The translations under genes were made by a program, and so were the position numbers. Positions 63,056 through 64,000 of a stretch of 64,000 nt of DNA are shown here, piece after piece. A model generated the notes under the pieces. That model ran no database searches. It had not been told where the DNA came from and saw nothing but the letters and a program-made list of their open reading frames with translations. The stretch's first letter is position 1. The number at the start of each line of letters is the position of its first letter. The stretch comes from Mangifera indica. Taxonomy: Eukaryota; Streptophyta; Magnoliopsida; Sapindales; Anacardiaceae. Location of the stretch: NCBI RefSeq assembly GCF_011075055.1, contig NC_058143.1, positions 13,221,057-13,285,056 on the forward strand. Direction: 5' to 3'.

Positions 63056-63703
63056 AAGTGTGGTAGATAAATACTGTTTATACTATTATTTCTAAAGTTA
63101 GATACGAAGGTAAACTGAGTACAAAATTGAGGTTTAAACTATATTGATATAATATGTAAAAAGTAGGTTAAGATTGCCTAGCATGATTAAAATAAATGTT
63201 AAATTAATTACTTTTCCTTAAAATCATCTCTAATTCAAAATCATTCAATTATATGATGGATATATTATAGTTTATACACATTATTTTTACACAATTTTAA
63301 GATATAGTCTATACAAATAGCTGGGTATATAAAATCTAATATCCATGAAGGTCTTTAGTTAGTGGAATCCAAGTTTGTAAGTACAGGCCCTATTGCCAAA
63401 TCAATATGGCAACCATTTCCTTAGTGGGAGAAGTCCTTGAATTTAAGGGCCTGAATAAGCAGAGTTTAGATTTCAACTGGTGGGTGATCTTCATAAAATG
63501 TCCAGAAGCATGACGATAAAGCAGAATTTTTATGCTAACTGAATCACTTTTATTTACTAATTGAACTAGAAACAAACAGATTGCATCTACTCAAATATTT
63601 ATTTATTTATTTATTTATTTGCTTTTATATAGACACGCACACATCAATGAAGGGGGCCAAAATAATACCCTTTGTTAGGGAGAAGGGTTAAACTCCTGGT
63701 CAC
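63056..63703. other. Spacer and 3' UTR of the second pectin methylesterase
   Basis: Contains a (TTTA)n run at about 63597-63620 and a half-copy of the AT-rich hairpin family near 63238-63300. No gene seen. Confidence 0.45.
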
Positions 63704-64000
63704 TCAATTGGATATATCTGCTCTGAACTTGATTCCAGTAGCGGGCAACCAAGACATGCCATCGATGAACCGTCCAACGGTGAAGTAGTTTGCAGTGTCA
63801 GCATCTGTAATGATGTGGTAACCTGGCCATTTAACCCGCCCGGATATAGCTGCACCAGGCCCATAGTTCCTATACTCACCATACCACAATGTGTTCAGAG
63901 CAAAGTTTCCGTACCACGCAAGCCATCCTCTAGGCTGAACTAAAGAACCCATATAAGTGTTCATAAAAACTGTCCTGGAAAATAGTTTCCAGGGCCTGCC
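63704..64000 (-). CDS. Pectin methylesterase, C-terminal part (continues beyond window)
   Basis: The frame is open to the window edge and stops at 63704. It covers the last 98 or so residues of a PME catalytic domain: GRPWKLFSRTVFM (with the active-site Arg of LGRPW), QPRGWLAWYGNFALNTLWYG, EYRNYGPGA and SGRVKWPGYHIITD, ending ATGIKFRADISN. Unlike the PME at 59031 it lacks a long C-terminal extension and ends where typical family members do. It has the same orientation as that gene and lies 2.1 kb upstream of it, suggesting a tandem pair. Confidence 0.93.
   Translation of the reverse strand, partial: GRPWKLFSRTVFMNTYMGSLVQPRGWLAWYGNFALNTLWYGEYRNYGPGAAISGRVKWPGYHIITDADTANYFTVGRFIDGMSWLPATGIKFRADISN

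Overview
The window is nuclear DNA from a eudicot plant. It is AT-rich, has long spacers, and its genes carry many short GT-AG introns. The proteins match plant families throughout: calreticulin, mitochondrial Lon, nicotianamine synthase, plastid ClpP5 and pectin methylesterases. The exact species cannot be told from the sequence.

Layout. 1-1518 (+) is the 3' part of a calreticulin gene. 3149-5417 (-) is an ASG1-like gene with a G-box/TATA promoter. 5.4-12.4 kb is a gene-poor spacer holding an 857-bp Mutator-type fold-back element with a perfect 9-bp target duplication, several small AT-rich hairpin elements and microsatellites. 12414-23779 (-) is LON1, the mitochondrial Lon protease. Its sixth coding exon is split by a 3.57-kb LTR retrotransposon (18520-22089) whose two 656-bp LTRs appear identical. 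24981-26491 (+) is a small plant-specific secreted or membrane protein. 26.5-34.6 kb is spacer with repeat relics. 34628-36158 holds a partial tandem duplication that left a dead 5' copy in front of an intact nicotianamine synthase gene. About 38.2-38.9 kb is a decayed Ty1/copia relic. 40444-43597 (-) is CLPP5. 47179-51981 (-) is an RPAP3/TPR5-like co-chaperone gene. 53986-54525 (+) is a pectin methylesterase inhibitor. 55837-57965 (-) is a small RS/RK-rich nuclear protein. 59031-61587 (-) is a pectin methylesterase with its own inhibitor-like pro-region. 63704-64000 (-) is the 3' end of a second pectin methylesterase.

The standout region is the LTR element inside LON1. It has a tRNA-Met-type primer binding site, a polypurine tract, a 5-bp TAATA target duplication and a single uninterrupted 785-codon frame. 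That frame runs from a Ty3/gypsy-type gag zinc knuckle, through a spliced copy of the start of mitochondrial HSP90 (with its 5' leader read through) and an unassigned charged segment, into the N-terminal domain of an AGO4-type Argonaute, and ends in a gypsy-like pol tail. The element is therefore a very young, non-autonomous gene-capturing retrotransposon. It has cut a protease gene whose remaining exons still form a coherent frame, which suggests the insertion is recent or heterozygous. If the locus is transcribed, LON1 would be truncated to about 251 residues.

Two themes link neighbouring genes. Proteostasis is represented by calreticulin, LON1, CLPP5, RPAP3/TPR5 and the captured HSP90 piece. 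Cell-wall pectin modification is represented by one inhibitor and two esterases within 10 kb. The first is probably chance; the second looks like a small local cluster.
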